From assembly GCF_910592395.1 (NCBI RefSeq), contig NC_088308.1:28721501-28785500 (forward strand): a DNA stretch of 64,000 nucleotides, in the 5' to 3' direction. Of the stretch, positions 45,676 through 58,067 are shown piece after piece. The notes beneath the pieces are model-generated. The model was not told the DNA's origin. It was given only the letters and a program-made list of their open reading frames with translations, and made no database searches. The stretch comes from Lineus longissimus. Taxonomy: Eukaryota > Nemertea > Pilidiophora > Heteronemertea > Lineidae. A program made the translations under genes and the position numbers. Position 1 is the stretch's first letter, and each line of letters opens with the position of its first letter.

Positions 45676-48534
45676 ATGGATGGAGACACCAGCAGCTCAA
45701 GTTCTGAGGCTGAGGAACGAGAGAGTTCTCCAGATGAGGGGGAATATTTGGTGAATATTTCATGATTTGGTATTTTGACTCTTCCAGCTGGTTATCGAAT
45801 ATCACCTAAACCAGCGGTAACCCTTTTTTACACCTTGCAGTGGTCTTTGTTGCTGTAGCAGTTATCATCTCTGCTATGTGTTTGACAAAAAGCTCTCTCA
45901 TCCTTGGTAAAACTGGTCATCGCTGGGTTTGATGATATCAAATGTAGCGTGAGACGACCGACGGTCGTCGTTGCATGCCGTCGGTTAAGGCTGTTTCTTG
46001 ATGAAGGTATATGAAGGCAGTCAGATGCTTGTTGCAAGTCAAATCCCTACAATATCAGGAAGTCCAATAGATGTTACTGTTTTTGTAAAACACCTGGATT
46101 TGCAACAAACCGCACTTCGAGTACACTCGGTGTTCAATCAATGTCAACGACTAGGCTATGTGCCTACCATGCCTCCTAGAGTGAAGTAGTTGTCATTGTT
46201 ATCAGAGTACCCAGTCGTTCTATTTAATCGTGGCCTGTTGGTTTTTCAGGTGTCTCCAGAAATAGCCATTGACTTCAAAGTTCCTAAATTCAATTTTTGT
46301 GACTGGGATCCGAATCCCGAGAAAGGCACCTCATATCTTGGTTTGTTACCAATCCAAGAAACTTATGAGCAGTCTGGTCATGTGGGAAAGATCAAGGTCT
46401 CCACATCACATCGAAGAATCCGCATGAGAGAGTTCATCAATGGGAAGAGAACAGGTCGAGACATTATTGGTATGTTGATTGAAAGTAACAATGTGTCATC
46501 TAAGGTTTAGAAAGCCTTAGTTTATTGAAGACTGATGCAGATGCTCCGCACAGGTTACCCAGATCTCAGACAAAATACTGCAATGTGCGATAGAGATTTG
46601 ACGACTATTTTGTCCGCGTCTACGTCATTTTGGTTGCCTTGACTTACTTTCTGAGTTATTTGTAAGCGTTCATGCGGAGCGCTTTTTTACAATTTGCTTT
46701 CTCGGGTTTGTCCACAGTGCGCCATACATGTAGGCCTCATTTCCTAGGATCCTTCACAACCAACCCTCCTCCTTTGACATCTGGGTTTCGGACCGGCATT
46801 GGAAGTTCAATTTTTAACTGATACCTGAACGTATATAGTATCAAAATCTTTTTTCAGATGACAGAAAACTTCGCCAAGCGTCCGATCAGAATGATTATAA
46901 CACAGGTCAGTTCCTGACACCTTGCTAAATACACACCTTCTGCCTGCTGGTGATGATTCAACTAAATGAGCAACTGAGTCCATGCAGGCCTAACCTATCC
47001 CTATCAGTATCAGTGGATGACTTGGGATGGAGACTACTGAGAGCTCTAGACTATGCTGTTTTAAAACTGTCTTGTTACATGTTCTGATTCCAGTGCTGCA
47101 TCTTCTTGAGACAGGTGTTGACCCAAATTGTTGTGACGACAAGAAGCGAACGGCTTTACATTTTGCTGCTGCAAAAGGACATCATGACATAGGTAGGTAT
47201 TTTGCAATTATTACCTGATTCAGAAGTGAGAAATGTTGATGCTTTCACTCATCACAAAAGAGTCAATCTTGATAGTAATGAGCTTCCCATGGCTGAAGAA
47301 TGCATCAATAGCAGAGGGAGGTTTAACAATCTTCTTGTTACATTTCACTGTTTCAGTGAATGTCTTGCTGGATCATGGTGCTAATCCAAATCAAAAAGAT
47401 GTCATCGGAAACACAGCCCTTCATCTTGGTAAGTCATTGTGATCATCCGGTCTTGATCCTCTCTAGCAATACTTGGACAATACCTACATGTTTACAAAGA
47501 GTGAGTGAAATTATCAAAAAGCTGATGAAAGCAACTTCCTCATGTATCAGAGAAGACTGTGAAGACTCTCCTACCAGTGTTTCCTGGTACATGTGCCATT
47601 CTGCATCTGCCTTCTTAACTACATCTATATTGTACATGTAAGCATCATATGATCGGGTAAACACTAATCTATGCCATGCTTTGATCCAGTTGATGTATAT
47701 ATTGTGTACCAGCTTTGACCTTTATTTGCAGCTGCCTGTGCTCATCACGTCAAGGTTGTGACTATTCTGCTAAAAGGGGGTAAGTCTTATATTTTTTTCC
47801 AGTTTGTGTGTCCGTGGTCACATTGTGTGCTGTTTGTGTGTGTGAATGACATGTGTAGAGACTGGATGAAAAGCTATATGATCATGTTATCTCTCCCAAG
47901 GTAGTGAAGGTTCTACCTAATTGGATACTCCTTGTAAAACTGGAGAATTCCTGATTTGGGATGTTCTCTTTGACATGTCCTAGATGTTTTCGTGTCTTGT
48001 TTCTAAAACACATCAACAAGTTGATTGTGACCCTACTTAGCACTTACATCGTTGATGTCTCCCTTTCTAGGAACCAATCTGATGTCGACAGACAACATGG
48101 GAAAGACGCCACTGCATTTAGCTCATTCCAGACTCAGGACTCTCCATGATAACAAGACCTTTACATCAGAACAACTCAAAGTTGAGGTCACTCAGGTAAG
48201 AAAGCTTTATGATATTGTGATTTTCAAGTTCACATTGATTTGTTCAACTCCTGAGTAACGAATGATTCTTCTGCACTGTCCATCCTGTACATGCACTTCC
48301 ACTTCAAGCTATAAGTTTTTACCTGTTTGTCTTCAGGTTGTGGGAATGATGAAAGAATACCTCAACATCACTGGACACACAGACAGCGACTGTGAACTCA
48401 GTCAACTCACAGAGAAGCTGACATTATCAACGACTATAGATGAAGTTCATGGAGTTAACGAGTTACTGGCACAGTTCACAAGCCTTAAACTAGAGTCACA
48501 CAAACAACCTGTGCAGACAATAGCCGCAAGTTGA
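45676..48534 (+). CDS. Ankyrin repeat domain protein, ANKRD54 type
   Basis: Eight exons: 45676-45750, 46250-46469, 46858-46905, 47094-47192, 47357-47428, 47732-47779, 48071-48195, 48337-48534, all GT-AG with matching phases, giving 294 residues (human about 300). The N-terminus is acidic and Ser-rich (SSSSSEAEEREESSPDEG-like). A basic segment RRIRMREFINGKR precedes the repeats, where ANKRD54 has its nuclear-localisation region. Four ankyrin repeats follow: VDPNCCDDKKRTALHFAAAK, LLDHGANPNQKDVIGNTALH, ACAHHVKVVTILLKGG and NMGKTPLHLAHSRL. The C-terminal EVHGVNELLAQFTSLKL matches the conserved ANKRD54 end (EVTDLLASFTSL in vertebrates). In mammals the protein shuttles between nucleus and cytoplasm and binds Tec-family kinases. 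It is divergent from SLC25A10 and convergent with EIF3L. Confidence 0.93.
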
Positions 48535-49017
48535 GCGACATGAGGACTCTCAGCTTACCAGCAAGGTGGTGGTGACCTTTGTCAGGTTACCCCATGTCTT
48601 CATGCTTAATGGACTGCTATGTCAGATTCTGGAGTCATCTTGACATCTTCGTGTTACAGCTGTCCAGTGGAGTGACTTGTGTTTTCATGCCTGTCTTGGC
48701 AATCAAAGTGGACTGAACTGACTGGAATAAATGTAGTATCGTCCATGAAGAGTGCAATAATTCATCATCAAGTTCTGGTTTGATGATCTCGTGTTGTTTG
48801 CATTTAGTTCAACACTGACCTGGACTGCAATTAAGCTATGATTTGTTGTGAACTAGCTGTTATTGCAGAGTAATGTACACTACATGTACATGAAGTGTTG
48901 ATAGCTTTTCAACTTTTTTGACCAGCTAACAGGTTTGTTGATTTACCTAGAGAGAGGGCGTTACTTGTTACTGTGGCATGTACATTGAATCAAAACAACA
49001 CAGATGCTGTCGTTCAA

Positions 49018-49023
49018 AATAAA
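49018..49023 (+). terminator. Polyadenylation signal of ANKRD54
   Basis: AATAAA, 484 bases after the stop, followed by a GT-rich stretch (gtgtgattcttttg) within 25 bases. This gives a plausible 3' UTR of about 0.5 kb. Confidence 0.65.
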
Positions 49024-49738
49024 CCTTTGAAAGAAAATTGAAGTGTGATTCTTTTGTAAAACCCGCTGCATGTTGTCTTCATGACCCTGGAGACCATAAG
49101 GAATGATGAAAATCATGCGGTCTCCCTTGGACATATATCACAACCTGTCCGTATCATTCACAATTACATGTACATAGCTAGCTAGCAAAGACATGGGATG
49201 ACAGACTCCAGGAGGCGTGTTGTCACATCCATCTGCCACTACCTTCAAGTAAGATCGCAGTAAAGCCTTCTCCAGTGTACTCAATCTCTGTACATGTACC
49301 ATCAAGTACTACAGATATCTTTACGACTGCCAGAATGCATTAAAGAGAACATAAACACTCCAATACATGCATTTGGCAGACAATTTCACATCCAGTTTTG
49401 TCAGAAGCAGTGGTCTTTCACATTGAGGAGACTGATATACTGAAGACGAAGACACAACCAGCATACCACAGAACAACTCTTGTCAGGTACTGTACAGACA
49501 ACAATATAATCACTCTTGGCAATTCTTCTGTGGAGTGATGACGTCTATGGTCTTATGTTGTTGTGATTGGCCTGGTTTGTCACAACAATGTCATCTTGTA
49601 ATGAATGGGACAAGAGGTCATACAGATACTTCACACATACTCTGCACACTTGTCAATTTATTTTCCTGTAATTCTAGAATTCACAAATCAGCAAAATTAC
49701 AAGAAGACAGAACAAAAGAAAACATTCCTTATATCTTT

Positions 49739-49744
49739 TTTATT
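49739..49744 (-). terminator. Polyadenylation signal of EIF3L
   Basis: AATAAA on the minus strand, about 130 bases beyond the EIF3L stop; a second copy lies at 49657-49662. The two convergent genes therefore end about 0.6-0.7 kb apart without overlapping. Confidence 0.55.
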
Positions 49745-49874
49745 TCCATTCCCAATACATTTTGTATCTTTACAAAGCAAACTCCAGAAGTACATTCAAT
49801 TTGGCAGCACTACATGTCAATGTTTTGCACTGGTAAGGTTCCTCTGTACTATCCAACTCCAAGGCACATGCCCC

Positions 49875-52800
49875 TCAATGTGGAAGGTTGAGTAAACCCC
49901 GGTTCATCTGAAAGAGATCAAGGAAACATGCGTCATGACATAATGAAGTCTTCCTTCCTCTTTTCATGATACACATTCAACCAACAGATCACATGAAAGA
50001 TACAAGCCAACCATAGACTAAGTCTATGAAACAGTAGTCTCCAACCAACACAAATACTCACCTCCTCAAACTTATGAATCTGCCTAATGAAGAAGTCGCC
50101 ATATCTCCTTGCTACTTTCGTGTCAGCGATATGGATCATGTCCTTATTGATGTAGAAGTCGACCTCTGATGATGACTGGAACTCTCCCTCAAGTCCACTT
50201 GTTCCTTTTGTCCACACGATATTCTTCATTTTATGCTGGAAGTAAGGCAAGGTCAGATTGCAGAGGACAGACATTTGTCAGCACTTCTTAGATTGTAAAG
50301 GAGCAGGTTTCATTCAAATCTCAATCATCAGATTGGTGTGAGCTATAACAAGGTAAGACGTTTACTCAGGACTTTGTGAAAGAACAGACTGTCACTATAT
50401 TTCTACTTACTTTGAAGCACATCAGGTGAATGCGTAGTTCATCTTCGGTCTGAAACACAAGGAAACACATCAGTACATTGTATAAAGAGCATGAAGAATA
50501 CTCAAGAGATTTTCCATGAAGACTTTAGAGAGTAATATGCTGGCTGTTGCAAGCAGGTACATGTACAATTGCTTTCAGGGAGCGTGCACAGACTTGAAGC
50601 TTCCATCCCCTCTCCTGGGAAAGATCTTGTCATGAATTTATCATTGTAGTTATACATGTACATGAAAGAGGTTTTCAAACAGCAACATCAATCAGAGCAA
50701 GAACTCACCATTTCCATGAATGCAGCCAACTTGCTGATGGGTAAAGTTGTATACAGCTTCAGGTAACTGGAAAATAGAGTGAAATATGACACAATACATA
50801 TTCAAAAGTAGTTCCAAAATGAATGCACAGACCATTACAGATCACATGTAACATCACAGAAGAGCTTACCTTCTGATGGTGGGCAGGAGGTTTTGCTGCA
50901 GGACTTCATCCATGAACACTTTCAGCTGCAGCTGGTACGGCTCCTGAAACAAGACATGTCCTCTTCTTCATAAGAAATCACCAAAACATGCAGAACTCTG
51001 ATCATAATCACTTGGATAAGACTGGCAAGCTTGCTGTACAAATGAAGAAGTCACTTCTGATGGCAACAATATACTGTAGGTTGGACTTATCACTCTATTG
51101 AACCTGTCAGCTGCATTGACCATCCTAAGGAAAGGCAGGTTATTGTTAAACAGGGACACTCTTTCAAAGACTTACCTTGTGGAAATTAGCCGGAGGTGCG
51201 TCATAGTTTGGAGGAACAGGTGACAGGAACTTTGGACAGGCGTACGAGAAGCTATTCTCAAACTCTGACATCTCTCCTTTCTGCATCTTCAGCATACGGT
51301 CACCATGTTTCTCACGAAGCTGGGAGTGGACGCTCTCGTCGATCCTCATTGGATGGAGGACGAGGCAGATGGAGAGCAGGATGTACATCTGCTCATTCTG
51401 TTTGTTGATCTGAAAGGCCATGAACATAGACTGGTACATGTATGAAGAAATTAAGATTCGTAACCAGTGGAAGTCTGAAGAGTCAATGTTTATTCATAAT
51501 CCTATCTCATCCCGTACTGTAGAATGGTCACCCCAGCATTTGAACCTCTCTCCACACAATCACCTAGTTGGTGTAGTGCCTTGATCAGGCTTTGGAAAGG
51601 CACTGTGAAATGTGTATTATCATCATTATTTACTATGAAGCATACCTGATCATAAAGATAGACTCGGTTCTGGAACATCTGTTTAGTTCTCTGGATGTAG
51701 AGGAGGATGTTAGAGAAGGTTCTGATCGCATCCTGGTACCGTCTCATCATCATGTAGGCAAACCCCACGTAGTAATACGTAGTGATCTGGCATCCAGGTA
51801 CACGGGAGTACATATTCTGAAAGGGGAAGGTGGAGTAAAGACGAAATCCAACTTCTCACAACGACCAACAGCACCAGACCAGGTTAGTCCATTTTTGCCC
51901 CCAGTAACACACATTAAAACATGGATCAATGGGTTCCAAGGACATTCTTGGCCCCAAGGAACTGATCCCCCAACTTGATAAAGAGAAAGAGTTATGAGCC
52001 TGAGCCAGAAGATAGCCTTATCATTAGATTGAATGCGATGACTTGCAGCGGCACTGACCTTCTTGTTGAAGTCAATATTCTCCAGCGCCTTCAAGGCCTG
52101 GTAGTAGTCTCCTAGCAACGAGTGTAACCGTAGCAACCCAATCAAACTAAAGTATCCCAACATCTTATACATAGAGTGACGTCCAAACTCACTGGCAACA
52201 CTGTCGGGGTCACCTGCAATAAACAAGAGCAACTATATACTGAAAGGAAGTCTGCATAGCTCAGATCTGACAAATCCTGTGGGCACCATCCATATCTGGG
52301 TCATCCATATCTGGGTAGAGATTATTTCATACAGGAATCACTATAGAGTCACACAAGACCTATTGATACAGATCAATGAAAAAAACCAAGATCATTAACC
52401 CTTTTACGTCAAGGGCTGAATAAGTCTATCACAGCTGGCTGGGAAGAGTCAGTTTCTAAGCTTCATACCTCCACTGGTGTAGATCTCTAACTGTCTGTTG
52501 ATGTTGGATTTATCCACCAATGAGTGAAGCACATTCAGCACACTGTGCACATTCCAGATCTGAAAGGATGAGTCCAGAAACATTTATGAAATTTGGCTGT
52601 ACATCTACAGGATGGCTGTCGGATTTCAAATATTGTACTTTTCGTTCGATTTATTCACCAAGGAATGCAATTACACTAAAAGAAAACCCTACAGATAAGT
52701 TCAGATGACTATTTTCTTATTGCAAAAGAATGCGTCAGAAAGTGACCAGCAGAAGTGTCTCACCTTTGGACTTCTCCTGAGGATATCAACCTCCTCCTCT

Positions 52801-55800
52801 GGTTTCTTGGTCAGCTTACATCTGAACTGACTGAATGATTGGAACTGGAATAACACACATCAATCACGTATCAATTGGAATACTTGAATACATTGCCATT
52901 CTATGATGAATCTGTGACTCACAGTGTGAGCCTGTAGTTACTGCCTTTCTATGATGAATCTGTGACTCACAGTGTGAGCCTGTAGTTACTGCCTTTCTAT
53001 GATGAATCTGTGACTCACAGTGTGAGCCTGTAGTTACTGCCTTTCTATGACGAATCTGTGACTCACAGTGTGAGCCTGTAGTTACTGCCATTCTATGATG
53101 AATCTGTGACTCACAGTGTGAGCCTGTAGTTACTGCCTTTCTATGATGAATCTGTGACTCACAGTGTGAGCCTGTAGTTACTGCCTCTATGATGAATCTG
53201 TGACTCACAGTGTGAGCCTGTAGTTACTGCCTTTCTATGATGAATCTGTGACTCACAGTGTGAGTCTGTAGTTACTGCCTTTCTATGATGAATCTGTGAC
53301 TCACAGTGTGAGCCTGTAGTTACTGATGCATATGTCATATTTATTCTTCAGAATGGAATCTCTCACACTGTCATTGTATGCATCACATTCCCTTGCACTT
53401 GTCAAATCTCACTAGTTGTTAATATCAATGCCTTAGAACAAGAAAACAGGGCAGCAAAACTAGGGAACATTCTTCAACATTTTCACTCACCTGGTAGATG
53501 AATTCATCGATGATATCCCACAGCCATTGGTTTGGTAGTTCAAGAGGAACTGGACCATCAGCACCTGAATGGACAAAACATTCAACAGAATTAGCTCAGG
53601 AAATGTCACACACGAATGCTTGTAATATCCCTTGTTAATCTCAATGTCATAAACATCTTTTCAAAAGACCAACCAACATATCTATGACTAGGACTACAAT
53701 GGAATTTTGTCAGCAAGGGACTTACTACAAGGAATGCAAGCCTGATTCCAATTTTGAGTGTTCATCTTTATGAACTGTGGCTGTATGAAAGCACTTAGGA
53801 TAACAGCATAATGGCAACTTACTCAAGATGAAGTTGAATAGATTACAGTAGTTGTAGTAAGATTCAAATCTTTGGTCTATTGTGGGGCCATTCTGTAATG
53901 AAAGATTAAAAGAGACTTGACTTTGCAGCAAGGTTAAGGGTACAGGTATTGTGACTTGTATTTGTAACTATTCACACCAAGGTTCAATAGGTTAATATCC
54001 ATCAGTATGGATAGAAATGCCTAAAGGACGCAAGATGATGGTCCAGAATCTACGACATGAACACAACTCCACTCATTCCCTATAAAGGCTCGAACAAGCT
54101 AAACTATCAAGGGTTAAATCTTACTTACTGCCACTCTAGCGTATATATGTCTGTAGTACAATTCCTTGTACAACGTGAGAAAAAGTTGATCTGAAATATC
54201 ATAAAGATGATAATGGTTACTTCTTCATCTGTGGTTGCTATTACCTGGATAAATCATGCCACCAATAAACATTTACTGTCAGCAGTTCTAATCGTGGCTC
54301 AATGTGAATTGTAAGTACAAGCAGAACTCTGTTTGATTAGAGATGTCAAAGCCATTGAGTGTACACATCAAGGAGGATGTTGGGAATCTAGTTTTCCCTA
54401 AAGAATCAATCTTCCATGATAACTTCATGCCTGAGAGCATTAATTAATACTGCCTCAATCACCCCTCATACTCAATCAACTCCACTGGCACTCCAACTCT
54501 TGCACACGAGTAACAATAACAGCCACCCGCACTGCTTTTCACTCAAGAAGATAACTTTTCACCACACATCTTCATTTTTTCATCTGATGACATGGGTGGG
54601 TCTCTTTCATGAGAGGGCTTCACTTCTTACCGTCTTTAACAACTGGAGCAATGGCCTCTGCATCTGGCCAGGGCGTGTTCTTGAAGAAACGATCAGTTAA
54701 TTTGTTGAAACTGAAATGAAATAACAACCATAAAGTGGCTGTGGCAACAGGCAAAGATACGATCCCTTAAAACAACATTCTCATGGCAATAGTGACAATG
54801 TCACAACCAGAAGACCAGAATATTGCATCACTTGAACTTTCATATAAGATACATCAGATTGTGAACAGCTTCATTATCAACAGTCAACACGCAATGGAAA
54901 TTGGAATCATTGGTCAATACTTCACAGTTTTACACTTACTCATTCTCATAAGCTCTCTGTATCTCGTAGAGGTTGCCCTCATTTATGTAGCGTTGAAACT
55001 CCACTAGAAATCTCTTGATCACTTCTGGCACAATGAATGTGGATTGCTGAAACTGGCGCTCATGCTCTAGGTCTTTTGCTGGGTCCCCTGCATTGAAAAT
55101 GAGAATAATCATTAGATGAATATAAAGTTTATAATACAAAGTATGTCATTTGTTATGTAGCTAACTTTTTGTATATATGCAGATCATTCAGCAGGGACAA
55201 AAGTTTCCACTTTTTTTACTGTTTACACTTAATACTTGGCCCAATTTTTAAATACTTCTCCCAATTTAAAAATAACTAACCGTCTGGTAACTTATGGCAG
55301 TCTGACAGATTATATTACATTGTGGTGCTCGTTTACTTATTTCAACATAACTTATGGCAGTCTGGTTAGATGACCTGCATTCAAATCCATGTGCAGCTTT
55401 GGAATTGGATGTGCAAAAGAAATTGGTGACTTGCTGTCTTCTTTGATTTGTGAAAGATAAATCTATGTGACTATATCAACTCACCTGAATGTATTTCATA
55501 GTCATTAGCGGGGGCAGAAGAATACTGGTAACTTGAATAGGGGTCATACTGAAGAAAAGACAGAAAATTTCCAGTTGACATTGAACTCAAATCGTGGCTG
55601 ATAAATGTCGAAAGTGTGCTGAACAAAATCGCATTGGACATTTTGCAACGTTTCGCTCAGACAGATATTCCTTTTTGTCACATTACCACTGGTGTAAGGT
55701 ACGAAGTGACGTCACCAACTGACTGATTACTGGTAACATTTGACTTCCGAGTTGAAATGACAGTCTGAGTAGGCTACTGGTGGTACGGTAGGGACAAGAC

Positions 55801-56226
55801 CGACAACACGACGTCGGTGTGCTCCTCTGATGATCTGAAGAAACCCACCACCAGATGGGAGTAGTGAGGTACAGCAGGAAAGTCACCGCTGGTTCTTAGC
55901 TCCGATGGATGCAGCTCATCATGTAATTTTGCAGCATGCGCATGCTCTTGAAAAGACTTGAATTGAAAGAAAGTCAACTGTATGTGAACCGAGCCCGCCG
56001 ACACGCTCGCTGGTACATCAGTGTGTGTATACAATCTGAATGTGTTATGTACATTTTCATGAGAACCGGGACACCAATATGTCGTCGAAAAAGGTTTACT
56101 GAAACACGACAATCATCTTCAAAAGGTTCCATTATGATCTCTAGGATGGTGTGATATCAAAACTTAACATAAACTCACATCACCCTGCACAGATTCAACG
56201 AAATCTTCGGCTGTTGTTTGCCACAT
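49875..56226 (-). CDS. Eukaryotic translation initiation factor 3 subunit L
   Basis: Seventeen exons in transcript order: 56226-56179, 55548-55485, 55087-54940, 54710-54631, 54190-54129, 53892-53823, 53564-53491, 52844-52764, 52559-52469, 52213-52059, 51816-51646, 51409-51176, 50943-50870, 50766-50709, 50449-50411, 50235-50062, 49907-49875. All junctions are GT-AG and phase-consistent, giving 551 residues (human 564). eIF3L is a PCI-domain subunit of the octameric eIF3 core that loads the 40S ribosome. Near-identical landmarks are [81 protein letters not shown] and [20 protein letters not shown]. The N-terminus ([16 protein letters not shown]) differs from vertebrates, as does the last exon ([10 protein letters not shown]). 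Intron 7 holds a 48-bp minisatellite. Confidence 0.97.
52895..53324. repeat. 48-bp minisatellite in EIF3L intron 7, about 9 copies
   Basis: The unit is TTCTATGATGAATCTGTGAC, then TCACAGTGTGAGCCTGTAGT, then TACTGCCT. Copies are nearly identical, with one G-to-A change (atgacg) and one copy shortened by three bases. Each unit contains the inverted repeat CTCACAGTGTGAG. Because 48 is divisible by three, one minus frame stays open with a 16-residue period; it is intronic and not a gene. Confidence 0.95.
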
Positions 56227-58067
56227 GATCTCCTTCACGCTTCTTCACGCAAAATCAGTGTGTGCCATTATGGTCTCATTAGGGAGGTTTTATTGTATTC
56301 ATGCGCGGCGGTAGTTCCTAAAAAATCATTGATTTCTTGGTCCTCACAGTGTGCCAGTTGTTTTGGCAAAGACATATTTTTGGAGTTTCTGAAACCTGGA
56401 GCGCTACTCAATAGGCCGCTAACAAGAAACTACGCATTTTACTGTTGTTGGCAATGTTGCCGACGACGTATGTGTACACTGAACTTGGGATGTGCGTCGG
56501 CCCCGTGTTGAAATGCCGTCCAGTGCCAGTTGGTGCGTTTTTCGCTGATTTGTGCAAAATTCAACATATCTCAAAAGTTCAATGGTTGACCCTCGATTTT
56601 TTTTTGATTTTTGTGTAGCGTATGCAACTGTCTTTCATGGGAGAATGGTCACTGTAAGGATTATTCAGGAAAAAATGTATAATATTTGGGGGTTTTCGTG
56701 ATTGTCCGGCCCAATTGGCAATATTGCCATTTGGGATGGTGAACAGAGCTAGGAGCAAATGCGACGCTTATGATTTATTTAAAGAAATAAATTGCCCGAT
56801 TTAACATCCTGCAGAATCAGGGGAATCGGGCGTTTCCAGTGATATACGACACAAATGGTTTGTTCTAATGCATTCACTTTGGAAACGCATTTTAAAATAA
56901 ATGTTACGTCCTGTTAATGGGGTACGTCATCATCGCGTACATTTGCCTTTGGGAAAAACTCCCTAACGAGACCCAAGATCGGGACAGCGCCCACTCTAGT
57001 CTCGCGAGATCCCATACCAAACGAGTTTCCCTCCCAAACTTCCGGTTGCAGAATCTGGAATTTTTTGATTTTTTTCCTGGCCTGATCATTTTTCCCCTAA
57101 TTGCAGAATTGTTACTTGAATAAAATCATCTCACGAAGTCGCATGTTTCTAATGTTACAAAAAGGGTAATTCATCTACTTGGAAGATGACCTATAAGCGC
57201 TGCATTGGGACACTTTTTTATCTCTTGTAGTGAAAATGTCTAAGTCTGTGAGTGTGACTGTAGGCCTAACTGTTACTGTGTGTTTGTGTCATGGTGTGTA
57301 GGCCTACGCTACGGTCATGTTCAGTCTGTTGACTGTCATGACTGTACGTGTATTGTCTTGTCATTTTGGTTTTACACTTCACAACTCTGCATATTCTTAC
57401 AGAATGACATTCACAGTGTCATAGCCTGGGGGGGGGGGGGCACTTACCCAGGTTATGAAAACGTCATGACTATTGACATTGACAATCATTGACATTTCTT
57501 AATTTGAGACGAGACATGTCGTTACTGTTACTCGACGTTAGGCTAGTAATAGTAATAGTATAGACCATAGATAATATGAATTTCGGCCATCTTTTCACAG
57601 GCAACGTAAGTTTACTATGACATAAAAGTCATGCTTTAAATCATAACATCACCAAAAGCATTCAAAATATCATGAACATTGAAAAGCACAGACAACTTGA
57701 AGTAAATTGCTTGAATAAGCTTGTATATTTTTACTTCTATGCCATGGTAAACAAATGTTGCCTGTGAGTGTGAAAAGGGTTGTTTCAAAATCACTGGCCA
57801 AAATTTATTTTCGCAGGGTGACTATTCTTGATGTTGACGATACATGTGTAGTAGGGTCAGATATATTTAAGAACAAACTCTGCTTGATCACCATGGGGAT
57901 GGCGTTCCATTGGCAATGCTGATGATATTGAAATGTGCCAAACATTTGTTGTAATGGTAACAGCTTGACAGCAGGCTATTTATATTTCAGCCAAAGAGGA
58001 TTTTGGAGTAGAGAGTTTTGAATTTGAGTGTCATTTGCCTGTTAACTGACTTCAAAAAGAGAAGAAG
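56227..58067. other. Divergent promoter interval of EIF3L and the inactive rhomboid
   Basis: About 1.84 kb with no further gene supported. It includes the EIF3L upstream region, a run of 13 G at 57428-57440, and a promoter-like motif at 57000 (listed). The 18-bp word ctccctaacgagacccaa at 56959-56976 is shared with 35808-35825. Confidence 0.5.
57000..57009. promoter_or_regulatory. TCTCGCGAGA promoter palindrome
   Basis: A perfect TCTCGCGAGA in a locally GC-rich stretch, 40 bases before an ETS-type CTTCCGG (about 57039-57045). The motif is a known TATA-less core-promoter element in animals. It could drive the inactive rhomboid gene (ATG 1.06 kb downstream, perhaps after a non-coding first exon) or a divergent EIF3L start. 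Confidence 0.4.

Noticed and set aside
52864-53208. 114-codon minus-strand ORF with 16-residue period
   Set aside because: It is the 48-bp minisatellite inside an EIF3L intron, with splice sites on both sides supported by the assembled protein.
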